A stretch of 64,000 bases of DNA from Deinococcus sp. YIM 134068 (GCF_036543075.1 NZ_JAZHPF010000001.1:124001-188000); one strand, 5' to 3'. Numbered from the stretch's first letter, positions 38,434 to 49,323 are shown. Notes: generated by a model from the sequence alone, not told the origin. Program-made: numbers and translations.

Positions 38434-40560
38434 TTACGGCGGGACGGCGGACAAGTGGAAGTGGCCCTCCAAAGTTGCCCCGCTGTCCTCGCCCACCCAG
38501 AGCCGGAACTCGCCGGGTTCGAGCCGGAAGGTTCCCGCCTCGTCGTAAAAGCCCATGTTCTCGGGGGTCAGCGTGAAGCGCACCTCCGCCGAGGCCCCAG
38601 CCTCCAGCGCGACCCGCTCGAAGCCACGGAGTTCGCGTACCGGGCGGGTGCGGCTCGCCACCACGTCCCGCAGGTAGAGCTGAGTGACCGTCTCCCCCGC
38701 CCTTCCGCCGACGTTGCTCACCGTGACGGTGACGTGGATGGGCTGGCCCAGAGGGACCTCGGGGGCGCTGATCCTCAAATTCGAGAACTCGAAGCGCGTG
38801 TAACTCAGCCCGAAGCCGAAGGGGAGGAGCGGCGCGTCCAGCTCGTCGCTCAGCCGGTAAGCGTGTGGGAAGGTGGACAGGGGCCGCCCCGTCGGCTTGT
38901 GGTTGTAATGGATCGGCACCTGCCCGGTCCGGCGCGGCAGACTGACCGGCAACTTCCCGCTGGGATTCACCCGGCCATACAGAATCTCCGCCACCGCCTT
39001 ACCTCCGCACACGCCGGGATGCCAGGCGAGCAGCACCGCCTCCGAGGCGCGCAGCACCCGCGTCAGTACGAGCGGACGCCCGGAGAAGACCACCGTGACG
39101 ACCCGGACCCCGAGGTGGTGCAGGGCCTCCAGCATCTCGGTTTGCCCCGCCGGGAGGTCGAGGCTGGCGACGCTGTGATCCTCCCCGCTGCGGGTGGGCG
39201 TCTCCCCGAGGGCCACGATCACCACGTCGGTGCGGCGTGCCCAGTCGAGGGCCTCGTCGAGGTTGTTCGTGTGCCACACCTCGTCCGGGCCGGGGTGGAC
39301 CTCCCGCACGGCCTCCAGCAGCGAGGGCACGTCCCCCGGCTCGCCGTCGAGCGTCCACGTCCCGAACAACTGCTCGCGCCAGGTGGCCGCCACCCCGAAA
39401 ACGCCCACACGGGTCCCAGCAGCGAGCGGCAGGACGGCCTCCCGGTTCTGGAGCAGCACCGGGGAGCGGCGGGCGAGGTCCAGCGTCCCGGCGCGGTGTT
39501 CGGGGGTGAAGTGGACGCGGGCCGCCTTCCCCTCGTCCGTGTAGGGCCGCTCGAACAGGCCCAGCCGGGCTTTGAGGGTCAGCACGCGCCGCACCGCCTC
39601 GTCCAGCCGCTCCACGGGCACCCGTCCGGCCCGGACCAGTTCGGGCAGATGATCCCGGTACAGCCCGCTCACCATGTCCACGTCATTTCCCGCGAGGAAC
39701 GCCTGCCGGGCGGCCTCCTCTCCACCTTCGGCGACGCCGTGCCGAGTGAGTTCCAGCACGGCCTCCCAGTCGGTGACGAGTACGCCGTCAAAGCCCAACC
39801 CTTCCCGCAGGATGCCCCGGAGCAGATCGGGGCTGGCGGCGACGGGCAGGCCGTTCAGGTCGCAAAAGGCGCTCATGACGCTCGCCACGCCCGCCCCCAC
39901 CGCCGCGCGGAAGGCGGGCAGGTGGGCGTTGTGGAGGGTGGAGGGGCTGACCTCCAGCGTGTTGTAATCGCGCCCGCCCTCCACCGCGCCGTACCCGACG
40001 AAGTGCTTGGCGCAGGCGGCCACGTGCTTCCCGTCCCCGAGGTCGTCGCCCTGAAGGCCGCGCACCGCCGCCACCGCGAGCCGGGCCGCCAGGAACGGGT
40101 CCTCGCCGAAGCTCTCCGCGACCCGGCCCCAGCGCCCGTCGCGGGCGAGGTCGAGCATGGGGGTGAAGACCCAGGTGATGCCGTCCGCGCGGGCCTCCCA
40201 TGCCGCGATCTCCGCGCAGCGCCGGACGTGTTCCGGCGACCAGCTCGCGGCCTGACCCAGCGGGATGGGTGCCACCGTCCGGTGGCCGTGAATCACGTCG
40301 CGGGCGAACAGCAGGGGAATGCCCAGGCGGGATTCCAGGGCGGCGACCCGTTGCAACCGGTTGAGGGTGGCGGCCCGCACCCGCTCCTGACGGTCGTTGC
40401 CCGCCGTGGCGCTCGTGGCAACGAGGGCGCTTCCGACCCGGCCCGCGCGCACCTCTTCTCCATCTGACTCGCTCAGGTTCGCGGCCTGATGGAGCTGTCC
40501 CACCTTCTCCTCCAGGGTCATCCGGGACAGCAGCTTCTCCACGCGCTCGTCCGGCGTCAC
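38434..40560 (-). CDS. bglX: Beta-glucosidase, glycoside hydrolase family 3
   Basis: 708 residues from a GTG. The GH3 N-terminal barrel has AKHFVGYG, and the nucleophile motif VLVTDWEAV places the catalytic Asp at 264. The C-terminal alpha/beta sandwich and fibronectin-III-like domain (FPFGFGLSYTRFEFSNLRIS, LRGFERVALEAGASAEV) complete the BglX/beta-xylosidase layout. No signal peptide, so cytoplasmic. It lies upstream of lacI in the same orientation but before the O1/O2 promoter, and probably has its own promoter. It would hydrolyse imported beta-glucosides. Confidence 0.92.
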   Translation of the reverse strand: MTPDERVEKLLSRMTLEEKVGQLHQAANLSESDGEEVRAGRVGSALVATSATAGNDRQERVRAATLNRLQRVAALESRLGIPLLFARDVIHGHRTVAPIPLGQAASWSPEHVRRCAEIAAWEARADGITWVFTPMLDLARDGRWGRVAESFGEDPFLAARLAVAAVRGLQGDDLGDGKHVAACAKHFVGYGAVEGGRDYNTLEVSPSTLHNAHLPAFRAAVGAGVASVMSAFCDLNGLPVAASPDLLRGILREGLGFDGVLVTDWEAVLELTRHGVAEGGEEAARQAFLAGNDVDMVSGLYRDHLPELVRAGRVPVERLDEAVRRVLTLKARLGLFERPYTDEGKAARVHFTPEHRAGTLDLARRSPVLLQNREAVLPLAAGTRVGVFGVAATWREQLFGTWTLDGEPGDVPSLLEAVREVHPGPDEVWHTNNLDEALDWARRTDVVIVALGETPTRSGEDHSVASLDLPAGQTEMLEALHHLGVRVVTVVFSGRPLVLTRVLRASEAVLLAWHPGVCGGKAVAEILYGRVNPSGKLPVSLPRRTGQVPIHYNHKPTGRPLSTFPHAYRLSDELDAPLLPFGFGLSYTRFEFSNLRISAPEVPLGQPIHVTVTVSNVGGRAGETVTQLYLRDVVASRTRPVRELRGFERVALEAGASAEVRFTLTPENMGFYDEAGTFRLEPGEFRLWVGEDSGATLEGHFHLSAVPP

Positions 40561-40719
40561 GCCCGTTCTCCGGTCTTCGATTGGCTGGCACCTGATTCAC
40601 ACGTCACGGTTCATCCTCCCGGAGCGTTATAAGGCCGGGCCGCCCTCTGGTCGAAGGGCGGGGCGGGTCCTGCGGGTCGGGCGCGGGGACCTGGGCTGTC
40701 GTCTCCCTCCCTCTGGGGA

Positions 40720-40731
40720 TAGATTGACCCC
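40720..40731 (+). promoter_or_regulatory. Leaderless-type -10 (TAGATT) for xdhC
   Basis: TAGATT lies 6 nt before the ATG. Confidence 0.5.
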
Positions 40732-41874
40732 ATGAACGCCGCCGAGACGCGCGCCCTGCTGGATGCGCTGACCGCCGCCCTGCGCCTGGGCCAGCGGGCC
40801 GCCCTCGCCACCGTGGTCGGCGTGCGCGGGAGCGCCTATCGCCGCGAGGGGACGCGTATGCTCGTGCTGGAGGACGGCGCGCAGGTCTGCATGCTCTCCG
40901 GCGGCTGTCTGGAGGCCGAGGTCGTGGAGGTCGCGCTGGAGGTCATGCGGACGGGCCGGGCGACCGTCACCCACTACGACCTGTCAGAGGACGCGACGTG
41001 GGGCCTGGGCATCGGTTGCGGGGGCAGCGTGGACGTGCGGGTGGAGCGGGTGGACCCCGGCGATCCCGTGACCGCCGCGTGGCTGGCCGCGCTGGGGGAG
41101 GGCCGCGCCGCCGTCCTCGCCGTGCCGCTCACGGGCGAGAGGCGGGTGTTCGTCCCGGCGGACGGGGAGGTGGTGGGCACGCTGCCGGGCGCGGCCCTCC
41201 ACGCCTTCGCGCTCGCCGCCGCCCGTGAGCGGCTGGGGCTGCGCGAGCCGCGCGCCGTCACCCTCCCGGCCCCGGACGGCACCCCCGTCTTCCTCGACGT
41301 GAACGTGCCTCCGCCCGAACTCGTCCTGTACGGGGCCGGGCACGACGCCATGCCGCTTTCCGCGCAGGCACACGCGTTGGGCTACCGGGTCCACGTCGTC
41401 GATCCCCGGCCCGCCTACCTCACCCCTGGCCGCTTCCCCGGCGCGGCGCTCCACCCCCTCGCCCCGGAGGAACTGGCCGCCTTCACGCCCGGCGACCGTG
41501 CCCACCTCGTCGTGATGAACCACCACCTCGACCGCGACCGGGTGTGCCTCGCCCACGCGCTGCGGTCGGGGGCCGAATATGTGGGCGTCCTCGGTCCCCG
41601 CTCCCGCGCGGAGGAACTGTTGCGCGACCTCACGGCGGAGGACGTGACCTTCACGCCGGAACAGCTCGCCCGGTTGCGCTCGCCCATCGGCCTGCGGCTG
41701 GGGGCCGAGGCCCCGGAGGAGGTCGCCCTGAGCATCCTCGCGGAGCTGATGGCGTGGCGACGGGGCTACGACGGCGGCTTTCTGAGCGGGCACACGGGCC
41801 GCATCCACGACGCGCCGACCCACGCGGCGGCCCCTGACCCGCTGGACAGGGCGGAGCCGCTCAACGCCAACTGA
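40732..41874 (+). CDS. xdhC: XdhC-family molybdenum cofactor insertion/maturation protein
   Basis: 380 residues. The N-terminal XdhC domain has VVGVRGSAYRREGTRMLV, MLSGGCLEAEVV and GLGIGCGGSVDVRVE. The C-terminal Rossmann-like domain has LVLYGAGHDAMPLSAQAHALGYRVHVVDPRPAY and VVMNHHLDRD. These proteins sulfurate or load molybdenum cofactor onto xanthine dehydrogenase-type enzymes. The cognate dehydrogenase is not in the window. Confidence 0.9.
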   Translation: MNAAETRALLDALTAALRLGQRAALATVVGVRGSAYRREGTRMLVLEDGAQVCMLSGGCLEAEVVEVALEVMRTGRATVTHYDLSEDATWGLGIGCGGSVDVRVERVDPGDPVTAAWLAALGEGRAAVLAVPLTGERRVFVPADGEVVGTLPGAALHAFALAAARERLGLREPRAVTLPAPDGTPVFLDVNVPPPELVLYGAGHDAMPLSAQAHALGYRVHVVDPRPAYLTPGRFPGAALHPLAPEELAAFTPGDRAHLVVMNHHLDRDRVCLAHALRSGAEYVGVLGPRSRAEELLRDLTAEDVTFTPEQLARLRSPIGLRLGAEAPEEVALSILAELMAWRRGYDGGFLSGHTGRIHDAPTHAAAPDPLDRAEPLNAN

Positions 41875-41959
41875 TCGCGTTGGGCCTAGTTCGGTCCTCA
41901 TATTGTCTCTACCGTAGTTCCTATGTGGGGCATTCGGTGTCTGCTGTGATGGCGACACC

Positions 41960-42466
41960 ATGACTCCCCCGCCAATTCCCGATGCCGACTTCATACCCAC
42001 GACGGACCTCAGCGACGCGCACCCGGACGCGCCCGTGCTGGCCCCGGTCTTCCGCGACTACGGCGGTCGCTCCCCCTTCCACGGTCCCGCCGTCACCCTC
42101 CGCATCGAGGACGACAATCCGCTCGTGCGCGCGGCGCTGGAGGAACCCGGTGGGGGCCGCGTCCTCGTCGTGGACAACGGCGACAGCCTGAACTGCGCCG
42201 TGCTGGGCGAGATGCTCGCCGGGATCGGGGCACGCAGCGGCTGGGCGGGCGTAATTGTGAACGGTTGTGTACGTGACGTGGCCGCGCTCGCCGCCGTGGA
42301 CCTCGGCATCCGGGCGCTCGCCCCACATCCCCGCCGAAGCGCGAAACGGGGCCTGGGGGAGCGGGACGTGCCCGTGACCCTCGCGGGCGTCACCGTCCAC
42401 CCCGGCGACCACCTCCACGCCGACGAGGATGGGACAGTCGTTCGGCCCGCCGGAAGGAACTTCTAG
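41960..42466 (+). CDS. RraA-like / 4-hydroxy-4-methyl-2-oxoglutarate aldolase-like protein
   Basis: 168 residues. GEMLAGIGARSGWAGVIVNGCVRDVAALAAVDLG carries the Gly-rich metal/substrate motif ending in the Arg-Asp pair typical of the HMG aldolase/RraA fold. Either a small aldolase or an RNase E regulator; short single-domain RraA-like proteins in bacteria without RNase E are usually aldolases, so I favour that. Monocistronic. Confidence 0.85.
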   Translation: MTPPPIPDADFIPTTDLSDAHPDAPVLAPVFRDYGGRSPFHGPAVTLRIEDDNPLVRAALEEPGGGRVLVVDNGDSLNCAVLGEMLAGIGARSGWAGVIVNGCVRDVAALAAVDLGIRALAPHPRRSAKRGLGERDVPVTLAGVTVHPGDHLHADEDGTVVRPAGRNF

Positions 42467-42479
42467 GACAGGCTGCACG

Positions 42480-42590
42480 TTATTTCTGCCCGGCGGCGAA
42501 GTTCCCCATCCTGCTCAGTCCCTTGAGGCACGACAGCAACAGGTCCCGGCTTTCCGCCAGATCATTGCTGTCTGACGGCTGGTTGCTCAT
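42480..42590 (-). CDS. Possible 36-residue small protein
   Basis: Too short for routine gene finding. From an ATG at 42590 with GGAGGAAAGGG upstream, the frame encodes an amphipathic helix (DLAESRDLLLSCLKGLSRM) and a short polar tail, then TAA. Codon use is Deinococcus-like. Antisense to the 42467-42640 gap. Evidence is the RBS and the helix only. Confidence 0.35.
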   Translation of the reverse strand: MSNQPSDSNDLAESRDLLLSCLKGLSRMGNFAAGQK

Positions 42591-42640
42591 TCGCGGTTCC
42601 CTTTCCTCCCGGTCCCTTTGCCGCCATACTTCGGGGCGTC

Positions 42641-43039
42641 ATGGCCCGCCCGCCGTCCTCCCCATCCTCCCCCGCATTGCGGCCCCTGTGGGTCGCGCTC
42701 GGCTTCGTGCTGACGGGGCTGGGCGTCGTCGGCGTGGTGCTGCCGGGCATACCGGGGACGGGGCTGCTCGTGCTGGCGGCGGCCTGTTTCGCGCGGGGGA
42801 ATCCGAGGTGGGAGGCGTGGCTCCTCTCACGGCCCGTGGTCGGCCAGCTCGTGCGCGACTACCGGGCCGGGCGCGGGATGCCCCTGCGGGCGAAGTGGGC
42901 CGCGTGCACGTGCATCCTCGTGGCAGTGGCCTTCAGCCTGAGTCGCCTCTCCAGCCTGCCCGTTCAGGTGGCGCTCGCCCTCGTCGGGTTGGTCGGTGTC
43001 CTCTACATCACCCTGCGCGTGCCGACGCGCCGCCCTTGA
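42641..43039 (+). CDS. DUF454 (YbaN-like) membrane protein
   Basis: 132 residues with about four membrane segments. GLGVVGVVLPGIPGTGLLVLAAACFARGNPRWEAWLL is the DUF454 signature. Unknown function. It overlaps the next gene by TTGA. Confidence 0.85.
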   Translation: MARPPSSPSSPALRPLWVALGFVLTGLGVVGVVLPGIPGTGLLVLAAACFARGNPRWEAWLLSRPVVGQLVRDYRAGRGMPLRAKWAACTCILVAVAFSLSRLSSLPVQVALALVGLVGVLYITLRVPTRRP

Positions 43040-43998
43040 TCCGCGCCGCGCACCTGCTGGGGCTGGCCGCCGTCCTGGGGGCCGGGGCGCTGGCGACCCA
43101 TGCCCGCATCCGCCGCAATGTGGGCCGCTACCCGCCGCACGGCTTCACGCTGGACCTGCCGGACGGTCCCACCCACGTCATCGAGGGAGGCGAGCCGGAC
43201 GCCCCGCCCACCGTCCTCATTCACGGGAGTGATGGGGTGGCGCTCGACTGGCCCGTCTCGCCGCTGTGGGGGCAATTGGGCGCGCACGCCCGCCTCATCG
43301 CCCCCGACCGCCCCGGCCACGGCCACACGCCCGCGCGGGTCGGCTCGCCCATCACCGTGGAGGTGAACGTGCGGCGGCTCGCGCAGCTTCTGGACGCACT
43401 GGAAGTGCATGAACCCGTCACCCTGCTCGGCCACTCCTACGGGGCGGCGGTGGCCCTCGCGTTCGCCGCCGCGTATCCGGGGCGGGTGCGGGCGCTCGTC
43501 CTCGTGTCGCCCACCGCCTTTCCCGTGCGCGGGCTGACGCGGCCCCTCGCCTACGTACCCCTCGTGCCCGTGCTGGAGACGCTGCTGACGCGGGTGCTGC
43601 TGCTGCCGATCGGTCGGCTCGTGGCATGGATCGAGGGCACGCGCGCCTTTCACCCGCACCCCATCCCCGCCGACTGGCACGCGATGATGCTCGCCTTCTC
43701 CCGCCGACGCGCGCAGGTCCACGCCCTCGCGTGGGAGAACCGCACCTTCGCGCAGGAACTCGCCCGCCTCGCCCCGCACTACCCGGAATTGGACGTGCCC
43801 GCCGTCGTCGTCGCCGGGGCACACGACCGCCTCGCGCCCACGGAGGGCCACGCCGTCCCCCTCGCCCATGCCCTGCCCCACGCCAGGTTGCGCCTGTTGC
43901 CCGACGCGGGGCATCAACTCCACTGGACGCACCCGGAGGAGTTGACGCGGGCGGTGGTGGAGGTGGCGGGGATGGAGGAAACGGACACCGGGAGTTGA
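43036..43998 (+). CDS. Alpha/beta hydrolase, membrane-anchored
   Basis: 320 residues from a TTG at 43036 overlapping the DUF454 stop. A single N-terminal hydrophobic segment (LLGLAAVLGAGALA) anchors an alpha/beta hydrolase with the oxyanion HGSDGVALDW, nucleophile LGHSYGAAVAL, acid AGAHDRLAP and His in AGHQLHW. Substrate unknown. The longer frame from 42523 overlaps the DUF454 gene and is rejected. Confidence 0.82.
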   Translation: MIRAAHLLGLAAVLGAGALATHARIRRNVGRYPPHGFTLDLPDGPTHVIEGGEPDAPPTVLIHGSDGVALDWPVSPLWGQLGAHARLIAPDRPGHGHTPARVGSPITVEVNVRRLAQLLDALEVHEPVTLLGHSYGAAVALAFAAAYPGRVRALVLVSPTAFPVRGLTRPLAYVPLVPVLETLLTRVLLLPIGRLVAWIEGTRAFHPHPIPADWHAMMLAFSRRRAQVHALAWENRTFAQELARLAPHYPELDVPAVVVAGAHDRLAPTEGHAVPLAHALPHARLRLLPDAGHQLHWTHPEELTRAVVEVAGMEETDTGS

Positions 43999-44053
43999 CG
44001 GCTCCGGCTTCTGGGAGGCTCGGCCCGTTCACCCCCTCGCGGCCTCCTCCCAG

Positions 44054-44225
44054 GGGACGCCTGATGTGAATTGCAGATTGGGCGGCAGGGGCGTTTTCGC
44101 TGTCCAGGAGAAGGGCGAGCGTGGCTCGCCACCCCTCTCCCCGGCCCTCTCCCGCAAGGGGAGAGGGAGAAAAAAGCACATCCGGCACGCTTATTTTCCA
44201 ATTCACATCAGGCGTTCAAGGGGGA
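44054..44225 (+). mobile_element. MITE-like element with terminal inverted repeats
   Basis: Left end GACGCCTGATGTGAATTG and right end CAATTCACATCAGGCGTTC are a near-perfect 17-bp inverted repeat. Inside are GGGCGAGCGTGGCTCGCC (hairpin) and a type B palindrome (G-quadruplex motif on the minus strand, 44132-44153). It matches the element at 9871-10050 in reverse orientation. No coding capacity, so it would need a transposase in trans. Confidence 0.7.
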
Positions 44226-44249
44226 GGAGCTAAAAAGCTGATGCCCAAG

Positions 44250-44325
44250 CATCTTTTCTCCCTCCCTCCTTGTGGGGGAGGGTCGGGGAGGGGGGTGACG
44301 AGCGGCGCTCGCCTTGCTTTTGGGA
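44250..44325. repeat. Type B repeat
   Basis: CTCCCTCCCTCCTTGTGGGGGAGGG, then GGGGAGGGGGG and a GACGAGCGGCGCTCG hairpin; G-quadruplex motif 44274-44295. Confidence 0.7.
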
Positions 44326-44381
44326 CGCAACAATCCCCTTCCTTCGTCTCCCGCCTCCCTTTGCTCCCACACCCCCGGCGC

Positions 44382-44393
44382 TAGACTCCCCGC
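44382..44393 (+). promoter_or_regulatory. Leaderless-type -10 (TAGACT) for the ferredoxin gene
   Basis: TAGACT lies 6 nt before the GTG. Confidence 0.5.
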
Positions 44394-45392
44394 GTGTTGA
44401 AGGGCGTTCTCAGCCGTCTGGGCGAGTATGGCAACCAGATGCCGCGTTATACGGGGCCACGCTGTCTGCTGGAGCGGCAGGCGGTCGGCGGGTGTGACGC
44501 CTGCCACGCCACCTGCCCGCACGACGCCATCACGGTCGGGCCGCTGGGCGACAGCATCCGCATCGACCCGGCGGCGTGTACGGGCTGCGGCCTGTGCGTG
44601 CAGGTCTGCCCGACGGGGGCGCTGGAGTACGACCTGACCCCCACCCTCCAGAGCGTGCGCGACGCGGGACAGACGGGGGAAGCTGGCCTCACCTGCTCCC
44701 AGAGCGGGGCGGGCGGGCCGACCCTGCCCTGCCTGGGCCGCGTGACGCCCGCCGTGGTCGCCGCCGCCGGAGCGTGGGGCATCCCGCTCACCATGATTCA
44801 CGGGGAATGCGAGAACTGCCCGGTGGGAGCCTCCGACGTGCCCGAGCGCCTGGAGCGCGTGGTGGAGGAGGCGAACCATCTGCGGGGGGCGACCGGGCGG
44901 CCCGCCGAGGCCACCGTCCGTCCCGCCACTCCCGAGGACCGCGACCGGGCGGTGACGGTCTCGCGCCGTGGAGCCTTCGCCACCCTGCTGCGGGCGGGGC
45001 GTCAGCAGGTCGCGCAGGCGATTCCTGACCGTCCCCTCCCCTTCGTGGACTGGAGCCAGCCGGGGGAGCGCACCCCGGAGGAATGGCGCTGGCGGGCACG
45101 CGCCCTGACGCCGGACCCGGCCCCGAACGCGGGCGTCTTCTGGCCCGCCCCCCTCGTGGACGACTCCTGTATCGACTGCCCGGTGTGTGCCAACGTCTGC
45201 CCCACGGGGGCGATCACCCGCGACCTCAAGCCGGAGGGCGGCGCGCGGCTGCTCCTCAACCTCTCGGCCTGCACGGGCTGTATGGCCTGCGTGCGCTCGT
45301 GCCCGCCGGACGCGATGCACCCGCAGGACGAGTGGCTGCCCGCCGCCTTCCACACACCGATCCTGATTCGGGACGGTGGCGGGGCGATGTAG
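44394..45392 (+). CDS. Multi-cluster 4Fe-4S ferredoxin-like protein
   Basis: 332 residues with four Cys clusters. Cluster 2 is Cys62/65/68/72, cluster 3 Cys259/262/265/269 and cluster 4 Cys293/296/299/303, all of the CX2CX2CX3CP type. Cluster 1 uses Cys34/37/41 with probably Cys24. Between them a segment (LTCSQSGAGGPTLPCLGRVTP ... CENCP, about 100-145) resembles the CCG/NAD-less subdomain of polyferredoxins. It would move electrons between soluble partners; partner unknown. GTG start. Confidence 0.85.
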   Translation: MLKGVLSRLGEYGNQMPRYTGPRCLLERQAVGGCDACHATCPHDAITVGPLGDSIRIDPAACTGCGLCVQVCPTGALEYDLTPTLQSVRDAGQTGEAGLTCSQSGAGGPTLPCLGRVTPAVVAAAGAWGIPLTMIHGECENCPVGASDVPERLERVVEEANHLRGATGRPAEATVRPATPEDRDRAVTVSRRGAFATLLRAGRQQVAQAIPDRPLPFVDWSQPGERTPEEWRWRARALTPDPAPNAGVFWPAPLVDDSCIDCPVCANVCPTGAITRDLKPEGGARLLLNLSACTGCMACVRSCPPDAMHPQDEWLPAAFHTPILIRDGGGAM

Positions 45393-45507
45393 GGGCAGGG
45401 TGGGAGGCCCGGAAGACCCCCGGCGAAGTCCGCCCCCGTTCCCAAGAATGAAGTCCGGGTTGATCCCGGGTCACATGCGGGACGGCCACCCTCCGGCAAG
45501 GTGGGGC

Positions 45508-46194
45508 ATGACGAGTGAACTGTGGCTGTGGCCGTACGTGGCGCTGATGGCGGCGGGGGCGCTGCTCTTCTATAGCTGGAGCCGTGACCCGCGCGGGGTG
45601 CCGCAGGTGGAATACCTCGTCGCCATCGTCATTCCGGTGTGGTCGGGCCTGGCGTATACGGCGATGGCGCTGGGTCAGGGGCTGCTGGAGGTGGACGGCC
45701 AGACGACCTACGTGCCGCGCTATCTCGACTGGGTGGTGACCACGCCGCTGCTGCTGGTCGCCCTGGCCCTGACGGCCATGAACCGCGCCGCCCAGAAGAA
45801 CTGGACCCTGCTGGGTGCCCTGATCTTCAGCGACGTGGTGATGATCGTGAGCGGGCTGGTCTCCGACCTGTCGGAGGGACCCGCCCGCACGCTGTGGTAC
45901 CTGAACGGGGTCGTCGCCTTCATGATCGTGCTGGCGCTGATCTGGGGTCCCCTGCGCGCGGAGGCGGAACGGGGCGGGACGGACCTCGCGGCCCTGTACC
46001 GCCGGGTCGCGGGCTTCCTGACCGCCTTGTGGTTCGCCTACCCCACGATCTGGGCCATCGGCCCGTCCGGCTTCGACCTGATCGGGCAGACCACCGAGAC
46101 GGCGCTGTTCGTGATCTTCCCCTTCCTCTCCAAGGTCGGCTTCAGCATTCTGGACCTGAGCGGCCTGCGCCGTCTGTCCACCCGTCCTGTCTGA
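45508..46194 (+). CDS. Microbial rhodopsin, Anabaena sensory rhodopsin type
   Basis: 228 residues with seven membrane helices. Helix C is RYLDWVVTTPLLLVAL: Asp74 is the bacteriorhodopsin D85 counterion, while the D96 position is Ala85. Helix G is ETALFVIFPFLSKVGFS: Lys209 binds retinal, and the D212 position is Pro205, as in Anabaena sensory rhodopsin. Loss of a carboxylate at both D96 and D212 argues against efficient proton pumping and for photosensing or photochromic use. No transducer or retinal-making gene is adjacent. AAGGTGGGG upstream supports the ATG. Confidence 0.92.
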   Translation: MTSELWLWPYVALMAAGALLFYSWSRDPRGVPQVEYLVAIVIPVWSGLAYTAMALGQGLLEVDGQTTYVPRYLDWVVTTPLLLVALALTAMNRAAQKNWTLLGALIFSDVVMIVSGLVSDLSEGPARTLWYLNGVVAFMIVLALIWGPLRAEAERGGTDLAALYRRVAGFLTALWFAYPTIWAIGPSGFDLIGQTTETALFVIFPFLSKVGFSILDLSGLRRLSTRPV

Positions 46195-46231
46195 CCCCCG
46201 CCCGTGGGTGAGCGGCGGGGAGGAACGGGCC

Positions 46232-47614
46232 TCAATACGCGGCGGCCACCGCCCGCACGATCTCGTCCTGGGCCGCCCGCAAGGCCCGGTTGAAGGTGTT
46301 CTCCGGCCCGTTCATCAGGAGGGAGAAGGCGAGGGTGTGCCCGCTCCGGCCCGTCACGTACCCGCTCAGGGCCGAGACGCCGGGAAGGGTGCCCGTCTTG
46401 GCGCGCACGTCCAGCCCCGACCCGACGAGCCGCCCGGCGAGGGTGCCGCCCCGACCGGCATAGCCCGGCAGGTAGGCCCCCGTCCCCGCCTGCGGCAGCG
46501 CCTCGACGAACAGGTTGCGCCGGGCGCGGTAGGTCTGGCCGGGCGACTCGGCCCGCAGCGCCCCGGCGGTGGGATACGGGAGGTCGTGGACGGCCCGCAG
46601 CAGGCCAACCAGCGCACGGGGGGTGACGCGGTTCTCCCGGCTCAGGCCGCTGCCGTCGGCGAGGCGGATGTGGGTGAGGTCCACCCCCAGCCGCCGCAGG
46701 GCCGCCCGCTCCCGCGCCAGCGCCCCGGCCAGCGCGCCGTTCCCAGCGGGCCGCACCGCCAGCGTGGCGAGCAGTTCCTCGGAGCGCAGATTGTCGCTGG
46801 GGCGCAGCATGGCGTACAGGAAACTCCTGGGCGACCCGCTGCGAACCGTCGCCACCCCCTGCTCCGGTCGTCGGTTCAGCGGCACGACGGGATCGGGGGG
46901 AAGGGCCTGGCCCCGCTCGTCCGTCCGCGACGGTGGTCGGTAAGGCAGGAAGGGCCGGGCCGTTCCCATCCCCTCCGACCGCACCCGCACCCCGGCGCGG
47001 CGCAACTCGGCGACGAGGGCAGCCCCCACCCGCTCCCGCGCCTCCGCCGCCGATGTGGGCGTGTTGTTGTGCCACTCGGCCAGGCGAACGGGGGTCATGG
47101 GCACGCCGAGAAGGAGGCCGTCCCAGGTCGAGGCGTCCAGTGTGGATTCGTCCAGCAGAACTGCGCCGACCTCCCGCACGCCCCGCCCGTGGACCTGACG
47201 CGCCAGCGCCCGCAGGCTGTTCGGGCCGTCCGCGATGCTCAGCGTCGGGTCGGCGCTTCCGCGCAGGGTGAGGTGGGAGACGCGCGCCCGGCCCACCTCG
47301 CGGGCGGGCACCGTGAGTTCCGTGCTCCACCACCCGCCCGCCCCACCCCGGTCGAGCAGCGCCGACGCCGCCACGATGAGCTTGCGGTTGCTCGCGGGGA
47401 TGAAGGGCTGATCGGCGTTCCGCGACTCCAGCACCCGGCCCGTCGTCAGGTCGCGCACGAGGACGCCGGCGCGCACTCCCGGCGGCAACCCGTCCACGAC
47501 CCGCCGCACCCCCGCGCTCAGCCCCGGCTCACGGACGGGCGGGGCGGCGGGGGGAGCCTGTGCGCCCGACCACGGGGCCAGCAGCGCCAGGCAGAGGGGG
47601 AGGAGACGGCGCAC
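46232..47614 (-). CDS. dacB: D-alanyl-D-alanine carboxypeptidase/endopeptidase (S13, PBP4 family)
   Basis: 460 residues with a signal peptide, exported. SxxK is ASNRK (Ser75, Lys78), SxN is [11 protein letters not shown] (about 285), and KTG is [16 protein letters not shown] (about 405). The large domain II insertion of the S13 class is present between them. It trims peptidoglycan stem peptides or cross-links. The GTG at 47614 gives a clean signal peptide; a TTG at 47644 would lengthen it without benefit. Confidence 0.92.
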   Translation of the reverse strand: MRRLLPLCLALLAPWSGAQAPPAAPPVREPGLSAGVRRVVDGLPPGVRAGVLVRDLTTGRVLESRNADQPFIPASNRKLIVAASALLDRGGAGGWWSTELTVPAREVGRARVSHLTLRGSADPTLSIADGPNSLRALARQVHGRGVREVGAVLLDESTLDASTWDGLLLGVPMTPVRLAEWHNNTPTSAAEARERVGAALVAELRRAGVRVRSEGMGTARPFLPYRPPSRTDERGQALPPDPVVPLNRRPEQGVATVRSGSPRSFLYAMLRPSDNLRSEELLATLAVRPAGNGALAGALARERAALRRLGVDLTHIRLADGSGLSRENRVTPRALVGLLRAVHDLPYPTAGALRAESPGQTYRARRNLFVEALPQAGTGAYLPGYAGRGGTLAGRLVGSGLDVRAKTGTLPGVSALSGYVTGRSGHTLAFSLLMNGPENTFNRALRAAQDEIVRAVAAAY

Positions 47615-47654
47615 GCGGGAGAGGATACGACAGCGGGCGAGCAAGGCCAGAACT

Positions 47655-48488
<834 letters not shown>

Positions 48489-48552
48489 GGGTGGCTCCTT
48501 CGAAGGAAGCTGTCAGCTCTCAGCGGTCAGCTTTCAGCAAGAGACGGACGCT

Positions 48553-49323
<771 letters not shown>

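Larger units (their letters stand above)
43999..44381. other. Gene-free gap densely packed with repeats
   Basis: 383 bp. A type A-like start at 44020, the MITE-like element 44054-44225, a type A fragment, then a type B copy at about 44250-44325 with its own G-quadruplex motif. No gene is seen. Confidence 0.75.
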
